From the NCBI RefSeq assembly GCF_000341225.1, contig NZ_ANAC01000022.1, positions 93,610-157,609 of the forward strand: DNA of 64,000 nucleotides, read 5' to 3'. This document shows, piece after piece, positions 16,736-25,678 of this stretch. The translations under genes and the position numbers were made by a program. Numbering within the stretch: position 1 is the stretch's first letter; the number at the start of each line of letters is the position of its first letter. The notes beneath the pieces are model-generated. The model searched no databases, was not told where the DNA came from, and worked only from the letters and a program-made list of their open reading frames with translations. This stretch comes from Nocardiopsis alba DSM 43377. Lineage in GTDB: Bacteria > Actinomycetota > Actinomycetes > Streptosporangiales > Streptosporangiaceae.

Positions 16736-17812
16736 TCAGACGGTGGAGCGCAGCAACGGGATCCGCTGGACCACGGCCACCAGGAGCATGCTGATCGCCA
16801 TGGTCGCCAGCGCGTATCCGGCCGCGGCGACCAGGGCCATGAGGCCTTCGGGCACCCCGCCGAGATCGCGCAACGTATAGAGCACCATGACGTGGACGAG
16901 GTAGACGCCGAAGCTCAGCCCGGACACGGAGGCGACCACCCGATCGACCGGTCCTCCGGCCCGCACCTGGGAACCGAGGGAGCGCAGGAGGAGGAAGGCC
17001 CCCACGGAGGCGAGGACGACCATCGGGGAGAGGAAGTCGTAGACGTAGGCGGCTCCGCTGCCCCACTCCCCCTCGAGGGTGGCCGCGCCCCAGGCCCCGA
17101 CGGCGGTGGCGGCGGTGCCCAGGACGAAGGCGATGGCTCCGCGTCGCGTGTCACGAGGGTCGTCGTTCCGGGTGACCAGGAGCCACCCCAACAGGTAGTA
17201 GCCGAGGAAGGGCAGGAACCGGGTGGCCGCGGTGACCCCGCCGACCCCGTCGACCAGGCCCAGCAGTTGGTCGGTCGCGCCCAGGGCCAGGGTCGCCCCC
17301 GCGAACCACCAGAGTCCGGCGCGCGGAGTGTGGGCCACCACCGTGCGCAGGAACGGGGTGAAGAGGTAGAGGCCGGCGATGACGTAGAGGAAGTAGAGGT
17401 GGATGGAGGGGGAGCCCGAGGCGGTCTGGGAGACGGCGTCGAAGACCTCGATCCCGTCGCGCCACCGCTGCCACACCAGGTAGGCGAGGGTCCACACGAC
17501 CAGCGGAACGCCGATCTTGGCCCACCTCTTGCGGTAGAAGGTCCCGACGCTCTCCTCCTTGGGCCTGAGGAGAAGGGCACCACTGATCATCACGAACACC
17601 GGCACGCACCAACGCAACGCGGCGTCCACGACGTTCGCGGCCCACCACGTCGGACCACCGAGGTCGGCGTAGATGGTGCTCACCAACGGGGAGTAGGCGT
17701 GCACGAGGACGACCGCGATCATCGCGGCGACACGCGCGAACCCGATCCAGGTGGTGGACGGGATCGTCGCGGGGGACGCCGGGGTTACGGGGAGGGCTTT
17801 ATCGACACGCAC
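16736..17812 (-). CDS. Acyltransferase family 3 membrane protein
   Basis: 358 residues with about ten membrane helices. The start WIGFARVAAMIAVVLVHAYSPL contains the family-3 catalytic His in the first helix, and RWCVPVFVMISGALLL is the conserved second helix. These enzymes transfer O-acyl groups to cell-surface polysaccharides or other extracytoplasmic acceptors. GTG start. No polysaccharide genes lie nearby, so the acceptor cannot be inferred. Not an OafA-type with SGNH domain: nothing follows the membrane part. Confidence 0.88.
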   Translation of the reverse strand: MRVDKALPVTPASPATIPSTTWIGFARVAAMIAVVLVHAYSPLVSTIYADLGGPTWWAANVVDAALRWCVPVFVMISGALLLRPKEESVGTFYRKRWAKIGVPLVVWTLAYLVWQRWRDGIEVFDAVSQTASGSPSIHLYFLYVIAGLYLFTPFLRTVVAHTPRAGLWWFAGATLALGATDQLLGLVDGVGGVTAATRFLPFLGYYLLGWLLVTRNDDPRDTRRGAIAFVLGTAATAVGAWGAATLEGEWGSGAAYVYDFLSPMVVLASVGAFLLLRSLGSQVRAGGPVDRVVASVSGLSFGVYLVHVMVLYTLRDLGGVPEGLMALVAAAGYALATMAISMLLVAVVQRIPLLRSTV

Positions 17813-17948
17813 CCACTACCGATACCACTTCGTTACCATCGGGCTCAACCCCGATTCTCGTTCTCCCAGGTGGGAGCCTCGACCCCGGGCCACCCGATCA
17901 CGACCTCACACGCCGTATCCCTCCCCGCGCTCTCCGAGAACACGAGAA

Positions 17949-17984
17949 GGTCCGGGGCTCCCACTCGAGTGGGAGCCCCGGACC
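17949..17984 (-). terminator. 18-bp perfect palindrome terminator
   Basis: A perfect 36-nt palindrome (GGTCCGGGGCTCCCACTC and its complement) with no unpaired loop bases in the sequence; lies just downstream of the KS-AT-ACP gene on the minus strand and upstream of the acyltransferase. Confidence 0.8.
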
Positions 17985-18001
17985 GGGACGACGGCGCGGG
18001 G

Positions 18002-20917
18002 TCAGGCGGTGTTCGTCGCCGGCGGGGGCAGCAGCTCCTCCAGGGCCTTGGCGATGGAACGGATCGTGGGTTGGTGATCCGGTAGCGCCGTGGGACGTTG
18101 CGGGAGCGCCTGGAGAAGGGTGGCCCGCAGACTCAGCAGGTGGAGTGAGTTCACCCCCAGGTCCGCCAGGTCGGTGTCCAGATCATGGTCGGTGACCTCG
18201 ACGGCGGCCAGGTCCGCCACCTCACGATGGACCTGGTCCAGCACCACGGCGTGACGCTCGACCCCTTCCAGATGGGCGATGCGGTCCGTCCATCGGTCGG
18301 AGACGCTCGGGGTCCACGGCGCCGGTTCCACCTCCAGGGGTGCGCAGGCGGCGGTGAAGGGCCAGGTGAGCGGGATGTGGTGGGTGTAGGCGTGCGCCGC
18401 GACACGTGCCGGCCCCAGGGGTTCGTGTTCGGGATCCCCGGCCGCGGTGATGTCCAGGGTCAGGTGGTGACGGGCCCGGGTGTGGGCCATGGCCGGCCCC
18501 AGGACGGGCCGGGGCGAGATCTCCACGGCCAGGGTGGCGCCCGATGCGCAGGAGATGGTGGCCTGCTCGAACTCGACCGGGGCACGGAGTTGGCGGACCC
18601 AGTAGTCGGCGGTCAGGTCGGTACCGACGATGGGACGACCGGTGACGGTGGAGACCATCTCCACCTCCCCCGGCTCGGGCCGCAGACCCTCCAGTTCCGC
18701 GGCCAGGAGGGACTGGAGCCCCTCCACGTGCCGGCTGTGGGCGGGAGGCGCCTGGGAGACACGGGTGTTGCGCACCCCCCGTTCGGTCAGGTCCGCGACC
18801 AGGGCGTCCAAGGAGTCCCGATCTCCGGAGAGCACGACGTCCCGTGGCGAGTTACGGCAGGCGATCTCCAGCCCGTACCGGTCGGTGAGCTCCTGTGCCT
18901 CGTGCGCGTCCAGTTGGGCGGCGACCAGACCGCCCTCATGAACGATCCGTTCCAGAAGGGTGGAGCGGGCCCGTGCCAGGCGCGCGGCCTGATCCAGCGG
19001 AAGGATGCCCGCCACATGGGCGGCGGCCACCTCTCCCATCGAGTGCCCCACCACCGCGTCCGGGACCAGGCCATAACGGTCGCGCAGCGTGTGGGCCAGG
19101 GCGACCTGGACCGCGAAGGTGGCCTGCTGGAGAAAGGCCAGACCGAGCTCACCGGTGTCACCGGGTCGCCAGGGCAGCTCCAGCTCCCGGAGGACGGCCT
19201 CCAGGTGCTCGGCGAACATCGGATCCTCGCGACGCAGTCTCAGGCCCATACGAGGATGGGCGCTGCCCTGTCCGCCGAACACCCACACCTGACGCCACGG
19301 CGAACGCCCCTCGGTGGGGCCGACGAGATCCGGGTGGGATCGACCCTGCGCCAGAGCCTCCCAGGCCTCGGCCGAACCGGCGGTGTTGGGCGCCGACAGC
19401 ACCGCGGCCCGCACCCGGTGGTGGTCCCGGCGTCGGACGAGATGATCCCCGATCCGGCCCGCGCGAGCACGGCCGGGACCGGCGACGGCCGGAGCGAGGA
19501 CCTCCGCCGCGGCGCGCACACCGGACTCGGTGGGAGACGAGACCGGAAGCGCCAAGGCACCGCCCACGGAAGCCGAGGTCAGACCGCCGCGGCGTCCACG
19601 TGCCGCGGCGGGGACCCGGCTCATGATGGTGTGACCGATGGCCCCGGAGAAGCCGAGCCCGGTCACCCCCACCACCTTCGGCGGGATCTCCACGGCTTCG
19701 GTGGCGACCGTCAGGCCTTCGCCCAGATCCGGGTTGGGCTCGGTGTGTCCGGTGGTGGGCGGGACGATCCCGTGGTGCAGGCTCAGCGCCGCCGCGACCA
19801 CGCCGGTCAGGGCGGAGGCCGCCTCCGCGTGCCCCCACAACCCCTTCACCGATCCGACCAGGAGCGGACGGTCCCGCTCGGGTCGGTCGAACACCTGCCT
19901 CAGGGCGGCCAACTCGGCCCGGTCGCCGGCCCGGGTGGCGGTGCCGTGACCGATCAGGTAGTCGACCCGTTCCGGGCTCAGACCGGCCTGGTCGTAGACC
20001 CGGGTGAGCAGCTCGGCCTGGGCCGGCCGTGAGGGCATACCGGTGCCGGCCGAGCGGCCGTCCGCGCCCATCAGGGTGTGGTCGATCAACGCGTAGACGC
20101 GGTCCTGGTCGGCCCGGGCCCTGGAGTAGCGGCGCAGGACCACGGCGACCACGGCCTCACCGCGTACGTATCCCCGGGCTCCGACGTCGTAGGGGAGGCA
20201 GGCGCCGTCCTCCGCCAGGACACCGCCCTCGACGAACGCCCGGATCACCACGGGGTCGGCACAGGTGTTGGTGCCGATGACGATCGCGGTGTCCACCCTC
20301 CCCTGGGCCAGGTCGCGGTGGGCCGCGTCCAGAGCGGCCATGGACGCCGAGCAGGAGGTGTCGAAGGTGACCAGGGGGCCGCGGGTGTCGAGCCAACGCG
20401 AGACGGGCGTGGCCAACATGCCGGCACCGCCGGAGGCGAGGTCCACCAGACCGGGGCGGGATCGCCGCCCGAAGGTGGTGAGGGCCTCGTCCGGGGTGGC
20501 GTTGCCCAGGTAGACACCGGTGGAGGGCCCCGCCAGGGTGGAGGGCGCCAGCCCCGCGTCGGCGATGGCCTCGGCGACCACCTGCGTGACCAGGGTCTGG
20601 GTGGGCGACAGGTGGGCGCCCTCGGTGGCGCGCATCCCCAGCACGGTGGCGTCCAGGGATCCGGCTTCGGGCAGGGTCAGGTGGGCGACCGGCCACGGGG
20701 TGTCGGAGCGGTCCTCCGGGTGGAGGCGCTCGGCCATGGCCCGCCATCGCTCTTCGGGGTAGCGGCCGATCGCGCTCTCGGCCGCCAACAGTGCGTTCCA
20801 GGCGCGATCGGGGCCGCGCAGATCAGGGCCGGAACCACCCGGCAGGCGTAGACCGATACCGGTCAGGGCCGCCGATGTGGAGGGAACCGGGGTCCTCAAC
20901 GGGCCACCCCTCGCCAC
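18002..20917 (-). CDS. KS-AT-ACP polyketide synthase, single module
   Basis: 971 residues if the GTG at 20917 is used; a TTG at 20899, overlapping the methyltransferase stop, is an alternative. The ketosynthase (about 15-435) has Cys189 in TFDTSCSAS, His324 in GHGTATRAGD and His363 in GLWGHAEAAS, so the catalytic triad is complete. The acyltransferase (about 545-830) has Ser626 in VVGHSMGEV and His727 in PPAHSRHVE. A carrier domain ends the protein with Ser924 in DLGVNSLHLL as the phosphopantetheine site. There is no ketoreductase, dehydratase, enoylreductase or thioesterase. The AT specificity box (PPAH in place of HAFH or YASH) is not a standard malonyl or methylmalonyl signature. It sits last in a three-gene operon with a methyltransferase and a StyA-like monooxygenase. 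Product unknown. Confidence 0.88.
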   Translation of the reverse strand: MARGGPLRTPVPSTSAALTGIGLRLPGGSGPDLRGPDRAWNALLAAESAIGRYPEERWRAMAERLHPEDRSDTPWPVAHLTLPEAGSLDATVLGMRATEGAHLSPTQTLVTQVVAEAIADAGLAPSTLAGPSTGVYLGNATPDEALTTFGRRSRPGLVDLASGGAGMLATPVSRWLDTRGPLVTFDTSCSASMAALDAAHRDLAQGRVDTAIVIGTNTCADPVVIRAFVEGGVLAEDGACLPYDVGARGYVRGEAVVAVVLRRYSRARADQDRVYALIDHTLMGADGRSAGTGMPSRPAQAELLTRVYDQAGLSPERVDYLIGHGTATRAGDRAELAALRQVFDRPERDRPLLVGSVKGLWGHAEAASALTGVVAAALSLHHGIVPPTTGHTEPNPDLGEGLTVATEAVEIPPKVVGVTGLGFSGAIGHTIMSRVPAAARGRRGGLTSASVGGALALPVSSPTESGVRAAAEVLAPAVAGPGRARAGRIGDHLVRRRDHHRVRAAVLSAPNTAGSAEAWEALAQGRSHPDLVGPTEGRSPWRQVWVFGGQGSAHPRMGLRLRREDPMFAEHLEAVLRELELPWRPGDTGELGLAFLQQATFAVQVALAHTLRDRYGLVPDAVVGHSMGEVAAAHVAGILPLDQAARLARARSTLLERIVHEGGLVAAQLDAHEAQELTDRYGLEIACRNSPRDVVLSGDRDSLDALVADLTERGVRNTRVSQAPPAHSRHVEGLQSLLAAELEGLRPEPGEVEMVSTVTGRPIVGTDLTADYWVRQLRAPVEFEQATISCASGATLAVEISPRPVLGPAMAHTRARHHLTLDITAAGDPEHEPLGPARVAAHAYTHHIPLTWPFTAACAPLEVEPAPWTPSVSDRWTDRIAHLEGVERHAVVLDQVHREVADLAAVEVTDHDLDTDLADLGVNSLHLLSLRATLLQALPQRPTALPDHQPTIRSIAKALEELLPPPATNTA

Positions 20918-21564
20918 AACGCCACTCGGCCCACGATGTCGATCTCCACATCGTCGAACCGCTCGCGCAGGGCGGCGCGCAGGTCGTCCAGGGAGTCGCC
21001 CCGGTTGTCGAAGACACCGCGGTCGTTGAGCAGCTTGAGACCGGCGCGGCTGAGCGCGGTCTGGCGCACCCCGTGGCTCAGGACGGTGGCGCCGGCGAAC
21101 GTGCCCCCGGGCCGCAGAACGCCCGCGATGTGGTCGAACACCGACGACTTGGCCTTCAGGTCGCTCCCCCGCACGCAGTGCAGGACCATGGACAGCACCA
21201 CGACGTCGACGCTGTTCTCCTCCATGGGGAACGGCTTGGTCGCGTCATTGTGGTGAAGGGTGGGGGCGTAGCGGGCCAGACGCGCGCCGGCCACCTTCAG
21301 CATGTCGGGGTTGGTGTCCATCAGGTGCAGGTCGAGCTTGTCGCGGTCGACCCGGTGCAGGTGCCCGCCGTCGGCGGGACCGATCTCCAGCACGGTGTCG
21401 CCCTCGTGGACGACCTCCCGGTGCAGGTCCAGGACATAGCGGTAGTTGCAGCCCCACAGGTAGGGGTAGGTGCCGTGCACCACCAGGGCCTGGTAGCCGC
21501 GGTCGACCAGGGTCGGGTTCCACCAGGCGGACGCGGTGGGGGTAGAGGCCACAGAGGGGGACAT
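20896..21564 (-). CDS. SAM-dependent class I methyltransferase
   Basis: 222 residues. Motif I is DTVLEIGPADGGHLHRV, the acidic residue ending motif II is in LDLHLMDTNPDML, and motif III-like VDVVVLSMVLHC and VLRPGGTFAGATVLSHG follow, as in class I small-molecule methyltransferases. The N-terminal WWNPTLVDRGYQALVVHGTYPYLWGC looks like the lid region that contacts the acceptor. ATG at 21564 with GGAGATC upstream is preferred over the TTG at 21576. Its stop lies inside the start of the KS-AT-ACP gene, so it is translated together with it. Probably methylates the polyketide intermediate or product. Confidence 0.85.
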   Translation of the reverse strand: MSPSVASTPTASAWWNPTLVDRGYQALVVHGTYPYLWGCNYRYVLDLHREVVHEGDTVLEIGPADGGHLHRVDRDKLDLHLMDTNPDMLKVAGARLARYAPTLHHNDATKPFPMEENSVDVVVLSMVLHCVRGSDLKAKSSVFDHIAGVLRPGGTFAGATVLSHGVRQTALSRAGLKLLNDRGVFDNRGDSLDDLRAALRERFDDVEIDIVGRVALWRGVAR

Positions 21565-21630
21565 GGGGATCTCCAATGACTGGATAGGGGATGAAAGGGG
21601 TGGGGAAGGGATCGGGTGGGTTCGAAGGGT

Positions 21631-22908
21631 TCAGGAGACGGGGAGCGCCTGAGGCAGGACCGAGGCCAGGTAGGCGCGGGCCTGTTCGGGGTCCATCAAC
21701 CACTCGGCGTAGGAGCGCGGGTCGGCCAGACCCTCGATGATCCGGTCGGCGACCGGCTGGTGGAAGGTGGCGGCGCCGAACACCTCGCCCACGTGGGCGG
21801 GCGCGTCGGGCTCCCACATTCCGTCCAACATCTCCGACAGCCCCGAGGCCGCCGCTCCCATACCGGTGTGCGCGCCGTCCTGCCCCGACCAGAAGCCGTC
21901 GAAGGTCTCCTGCATCCACTCCGGGGTGAACCCCTGGTCTCCGTGGCCGAGGATGCGCTTGTAGTAGTGCTGGGCGCTGTGCACCGACAGGTTCGACTCC
22001 TGAGCGGCCATGGGGTCGGTGGTCACCACCATGTCGCCCAGACCGAGGACGTGCCCGCCGGAGGGGAGCTGGGCGATGGCCCGTCGCGCGTGCGGGCTGA
22101 TCCGATGCGTGCTGGTGCTGCGCTCGCCGATCAGCTGGGCGTGCACGATGCGCTCGTACATGTCGGGGAAGTAACGGCCGACGATCTCCTTGGCCCGACG
22201 CAGCTGCTCGTCGGGGCCGGGGCGGTCCGGCCATGAGTCCATCGGGCCGCCGGGGTTGGAGACCAGCTGGAGGATGTGGCACTCGCCCTGGGTGGTCAGC
22301 ACCGGAGCGAGGATCCCGCGCACCTCGCGGGCCGACCCGACCAGGGCCAGGTCGCCACCGGACGAGGCGTACGGTCCGGGCGGCACGTCGTCGATGAGGA
22401 CCTGGGCCACCGTCCGCTCCTTGGCGCGGGCGATGTCGGAGTTGTGGTCGAACAACTGCCCCAGTTCGCCGCCGCCGACGGCGACCACGATCAGGTGGAA
22501 CATACGGGTGAAGTAGTCCAGGTCGGTCACGGTCACCCCGTGGATCACGACCTTGCCGCCGCGGTCCTCGAAGGACTCCAGCCAGTCGGCCATCTTGATC
22601 CGGTGGTCCACCGACACACCGGGGGCGGCGAACCGGCCGCGCACGGCGGCGGGGTCCCCCTGCGGCGGGTGCAGGAGCAGGTCCACGCCGGTGATGTGCG
22701 GGGCCATGCCCTCCCACATCGTCAGGTCCAGGACCCGTTCCCGCGCGACCGCCTCTCCCAGGGTGAACTGGAACAGGGGCAGGGGACCGGTACGGATCTC
22801 CCCCGACGCGGGCGAGTTGATGACGGTGACGTCATAACCGGCCCTCAGCAGCTGGTGGGCCAATATCAGCCCCGAGCTGCTGGCTCCGACGATCAGGATC
22901 TTCTTCAT
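21631..22908 (-). CDS. Styrene/indole monooxygenase (StyA)-family FAD monooxygenase
   Basis: 425 residues. N-terminal FAD site MKKILIVGASSSGLILAHQLL; a middle segment VDHRIKMADWLESFEDRGGK matching the StyA substrate/FAD interface; and GLGDMVVTTDPMAAQESNLS, the StyA-type GD...DP motif near the C-terminus. StyA-type enzymes epoxidise styrene-like alkenes or oxidise indole using reduced FAD from a separate reductase; no reductase (StyB) gene is present nearby. The ATG at 22908 has GGAGAAG upstream; the frame extends further 5' but without support. First gene of the three-gene unit with the methyltransferase and KS-AT-ACP synthase, so it may epoxidise an alkene in the polyketide. Confidence 0.83.
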   Translation of the reverse strand: MKKILIVGASSSGLILAHQLLRAGYDVTVINSPASGEIRTGPLPLFQFTLGEAVARERVLDLTMWEGMAPHITGVDLLLHPPQGDPAAVRGRFAAPGVSVDHRIKMADWLESFEDRGGKVVIHGVTVTDLDYFTRMFHLIVVAVGGGELGQLFDHNSDIARAKERTVAQVLIDDVPPGPYASSGGDLALVGSAREVRGILAPVLTTQGECHILQLVSNPGGPMDSWPDRPGPDEQLRRAKEIVGRYFPDMYERIVHAQLIGERSTSTHRISPHARRAIAQLPSGGHVLGLGDMVVTTDPMAAQESNLSVHSAQHYYKRILGHGDQGFTPEWMQETFDGFWSGQDGAHTGMGAAASGLSEMLDGMWEPDAPAHVGEVFGAATFHQPVADRIIEGLADPRSYAEWLMDPEQARAYLASVLPQALPVS

Positions 22909-23748
22909 GAGGGCTTCTCCAGGGTGATACGCGGCAACCGGGTCAGAGTCGTGTGCGCGGCCGGGCGGGAACGGGTGTCCGCGAAGTGGATCTCGTCCAC
23001 GTGCGAAGTTCGACCGATCCGGCCCGGGCGGGGCCGCGTCCGTTCGGGACGGGGGGTGTGCGCCACCCCGACCGCGGCCCGGTTCCGTTCTCGACCGGGA
23101 CCAGAGCGTGGTCGACGGCCCGTGAGGCCGGGTGGCGCGGCAGCCCGCGCCGGAGCGGCGGACCTCCATGAGGGAAAGGAGTTGCGCATGTGACTACTGT
23201 GCCCTGAAATCACCTATAACACCTATTGGGTTGCCGGGATCTCTCCGAAGAGTGATAAAGAGGACACCTCCCGCGTGAGGCGTCGATAGCGCAATGTGAG
23301 TTTCTTCTGGAGAAATGCCTGCTTAGACAGGTCGAAGGTTTTCGGACCTCACCTAATGCTCTTTATGAACCCAGAGGCATGGACCGAAAAGCCCTGGTGG
23401 TGGCGCACCCGAGAGGTTCGAGTCGTCCACGGAGGCGACCCGCGGGCCCTTCGGTATCTCCAGAACGTGGCCGCCCGCCCAATCCGGAGTGAACGCGACC
23501 TCAAGAACCCCGGGACGCCGAAAACACCTGCTCCGACGTCCGACTACTTCATAAACGAGGATCGCGGAACGCCCCTATCCCCGTCCGCCGGCGAAACGGA
23601 GGAATCGGGGAGGTCCCATGGCGGAATCATCGGAGGACGTTCCTCGTCACGGCCCACTTCGCCTTTCACGACCTCCGGTCGAACGGGGGCCGACCACCTC
23701 GGTGGCGGTCCGGGAGACACGACATGGCTCCCCCGCCACTCCACGACA
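22909..23748. other. Long intergenic region upstream of the StyA/methyltransferase/PKS unit
   Basis: 840 bp with no convincing coding sequence on either strand. It has a patch of lower GC around 23195-23360. The direct repeat CACCTAT occurs at 23211-23217 and 23220-23226 and reads as TTATAGG-like on the minus strand, so it may overlap the operon promoter or bind a regulator. The right-hand end holds the msrA terminator. Nothing else identified. Confidence 0.5.
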
Positions 23749-23792
23749 CGAGCCCCGGGCCCACACCCCGGGTGGGGCGGGCCCGGGGCTCG
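23749..23792 (-). terminator. 14-bp hairpin terminator of msrA
   Basis: Arms 23749-23762 and 23779-23792 are exact complements; the intervening bases contain a second small hairpin. Positioned 20 nt beyond the msrA stop. Confidence 0.8.
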
Positions 23793-23812
23793 CGTCGGTC
23801 GGGCTTCGCGGT

Positions 23813-24481
23813 CTACTCGTCGCCCGTGGAGGCCACGCCGATCGGGCAGCTCGCGCCGGTCCCGCCGATACCGCAGTAGCCGTTGGGGTTCTTGGCCTCG
23901 GACAGGTACTGCTGGTGGTAGTCCTCGGCGAAGTAGAAGTCCCGGAGCGGCGCGATCTCCGTGGTGATCTCCCCGTAGCCGGAACGCGTCAACACCGGCT
24001 GGAAGGCGTCGCGGGTGGCCTCGGCGGTCTCCCGCTGGGCCTCGGAGTGGTAGTAGATCGCGGACCGGTACTGGCTGCCCACATCGTTGCCCTGCCGCAT
24101 GCCCTGCGTCGGGTCGTGCCCCTCCCAGAAGATCTTGAGGATCTCCGCGTAGGAGATGAGCTCAGGGTCGAAGACCACGCGCACGACCTCGGCGTGCCCG
24201 GTCAGTCCCGAACACACCTCTTCGTAGGTGGGGTTGGGCGTGAACCCGCCGGCGTAGCCCACGGCGGTGGTGATGACGCCCTTCTCGGCCCCCAGCCGCC
24301 AGAACACGCGCTCGGCTCCCCAGAAACAGCCCATGCCCAGATCCGCGATCTCGGACCCGTCCGGGTAGGGCGGGGTCAGGGCGGTGCCCAACACGGTGTG
24401 ACCGAAGGGAGGCTCGATCGGGGTCTCCCGCCCCGGCAGGGCGCGGGCGGGGTCGACCATGGTCGTCTTTCTACCGAACAT
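23813..24481 (-). CDS. msrA: Peptide-methionine (S)-S-oxide reductase
   Basis: 222 residues. The catalytic motif GCFWGAE has Cys52 as the nucleophile, in [14 protein letters not shown]. Other MsrA signatures: [39 protein letters not shown] and [12 protein letters not shown]. It reduces the S-epimer of methionine sulphoxide in proteins, using thioredoxin; the resolving cysteines lie at the C-terminal [12 protein letters not shown] segment. The N-terminal 40 or so residues, which are proline-rich, are a normal actinobacterial extension. ATG at 24481 has GGAG close upstream. Divergent from the EamA transporter. Confidence 0.95.
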   Translation of the reverse strand: MFGRKTTMVDPARALPGRETPIEPPFGHTVLGTALTPPYPDGSEIADLGMGCFWGAERVFWRLGAEKGVITTAVGYAGGFTPNPTYEEVCSGLTGHAEVVRVVFDPELISYAEILKIFWEGHDPTQGMRQGNDVGSQYRSAIYYHSEAQRETAEATRDAFQPVLTRSGYGEITTEIAPLRDFYFAEDYHQQYLSEAKNPNGYCGIGGTGASCPIGVASTGDE

Positions 24482-24578
24482 GTCTCCAGGCTATCCGCCT
24501 CGTCCAGGGGTTCCCAGAGCCGTGCGCGCCCCTGTGGACGATCCACCCGAAGTCCATCGCATACGCACGATAAAAACA

Positions 24579-24607
24579 GCGACAGATGCGGGGATTCGTC
24601 CTACGAT
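24579..24607 (+). promoter_or_regulatory. Candidate promoter for rarD-like gene (leaderless)
   Basis: TACGAT at 24602-24607 fits an actinobacterial -10, with GCGACA at 24579-24584 as a partial -35 (17-bp spacer). The projected start is at or one base before the GTG at 24615, which lacks a Shine-Dalgarno sequence. Confidence 0.45.
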
Positions 24608-24614
24608 TGCCTTT

Positions 24615-25556
24615 GTGCCGGAATCCAATCGCGGCGTCGCCCTCGGGGCCGGCGCCTTCCTCCTCTGGGGCTTCGCCGCCCTCTACTGGCCCTTCCTCTC
24701 GGCCTCCGCCCCGGCCGAGATCCTCGCCCACCGCATGGTGTGGGCCCTACTCGCGATGTGCGTCTTCCTCCTCCTGGCCCGTCGGGGCTGGTCGTGGCTG
24801 CCGGCCCTGCTCAGGGATCCGCGCAAGCTGCTGTTGGTCGCCGCGGCCGCCGTCCTCATCTCGCTGAACTGGTGGGGGTTCATCTACGCGGTCTCCATCA
24901 CCCAGACCCTCCAGGCCTCGTTGGCCTACTTCATCAACCCCCTGATGACCGTCGGCATGGGTGTCGTGTTCTTCTCCGAACGCCTGCGCCGCACCCAGTG
25001 GATCGCGATCACCCTGGGCCTGGCCGCCGTACTGGTGATGACGGTGGCCTACGGGTCCACCCCCTGGCTCTCCCTTCTGATGGCGAGCTCCTTCGCCTCC
25101 TACGCCGCGGTGAAGAAGTACGTGAACCTGGACGGGATGCAGAGCCTGACCGTCGAGACCCTCATCATGTTCCTGCCGGCCCTGGGCTACGTGGTGTACC
25201 TGGAGGCGACCGGGGCGGGCACCGCCTTCTCGGTCTCCCCCGCGCACACGGCCCTGTTGGTGGGCGGCGGTTTCGTGACGGCCCTGCCGTTGCTGCTGTT
25301 CGGGGTGGCCGCCCGCCGGGTGCCGTTGAGCATCATCGGCATGCTCCAGTTCATCGCCCCGACGATGATGTTCCTGATCGGTTGGCTGCTCCAAGGGGAG
25401 GAGATGCCCCTGAGCCGGTGGATCGGTTTCGGGTTCGTGTGGCTGGCGGTGTGCGTCTTCGTCTACGACCAGGTCCGCAACGCCCGTCGCCGATCGGCCG
25501 CCCGGGCATCGGTCACAGAGGTCGTCGAGGAACCTCCGGTCTCCCGACAGGGCTGA
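24615..25556 (+). CDS. rarD: RarD/EamA family transporter
   Basis: 313 residues and ten membrane helices in two EamA repeats. The RarD signature is clear: GVALGAGAFLLWGFAALYWP, EILAHRMVWALLAM and LNWWGFIYAVSITQTLQASLAYFINPL, the last being the hallmark of the RarD branch of the drug/metabolite transporter superfamily. Substrate unknown; the name comes from E. coli chloramphenicol-sensitivity work. The GTG at 24615 starts at the predicted +1. The C-terminal 30 residues are charged and cytoplasmic. Divergent from msrA. Confidence 0.9.
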   Translation: MPESNRGVALGAGAFLLWGFAALYWPFLSASAPAEILAHRMVWALLAMCVFLLLARRGWSWLPALLRDPRKLLLVAAAAVLISLNWWGFIYAVSITQTLQASLAYFINPLMTVGMGVVFFSERLRRTQWIAITLGLAAVLVMTVAYGSTPWLSLLMASSFASYAAVKKYVNLDGMQSLTVETLIMFLPALGYVVYLEATGAGTAFSVSPAHTALLVGGGFVTALPLLLFGVAARRVPLSIIGMLQFIAPTMMFLIGWLLQGEEMPLSRWIGFGFVWLAVCVFVYDQVRNARRRSAARASVTEVVEEPPVSRQG

Positions 25557-25678
25557 ACTCGGCGTTCTCGGTTCCGGCGAACCGAAACTACCCTCAGTGA
25601 CTCTGTGCTAACGTCTGGTCGTGGGCGTCGGGTTCCCTTACCCCGCCCCTCCCCGGTCGTATGTCTCGGAGGGCCTCA

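Noticed and set aside
23296..23967. Plus-strand frame in the desert upstream of the StyA-like gene
   Set aside because: Composition is Arg/Ser/Pro/Gly-rich without protein-like motifs, and it runs into the antisense of msrA.
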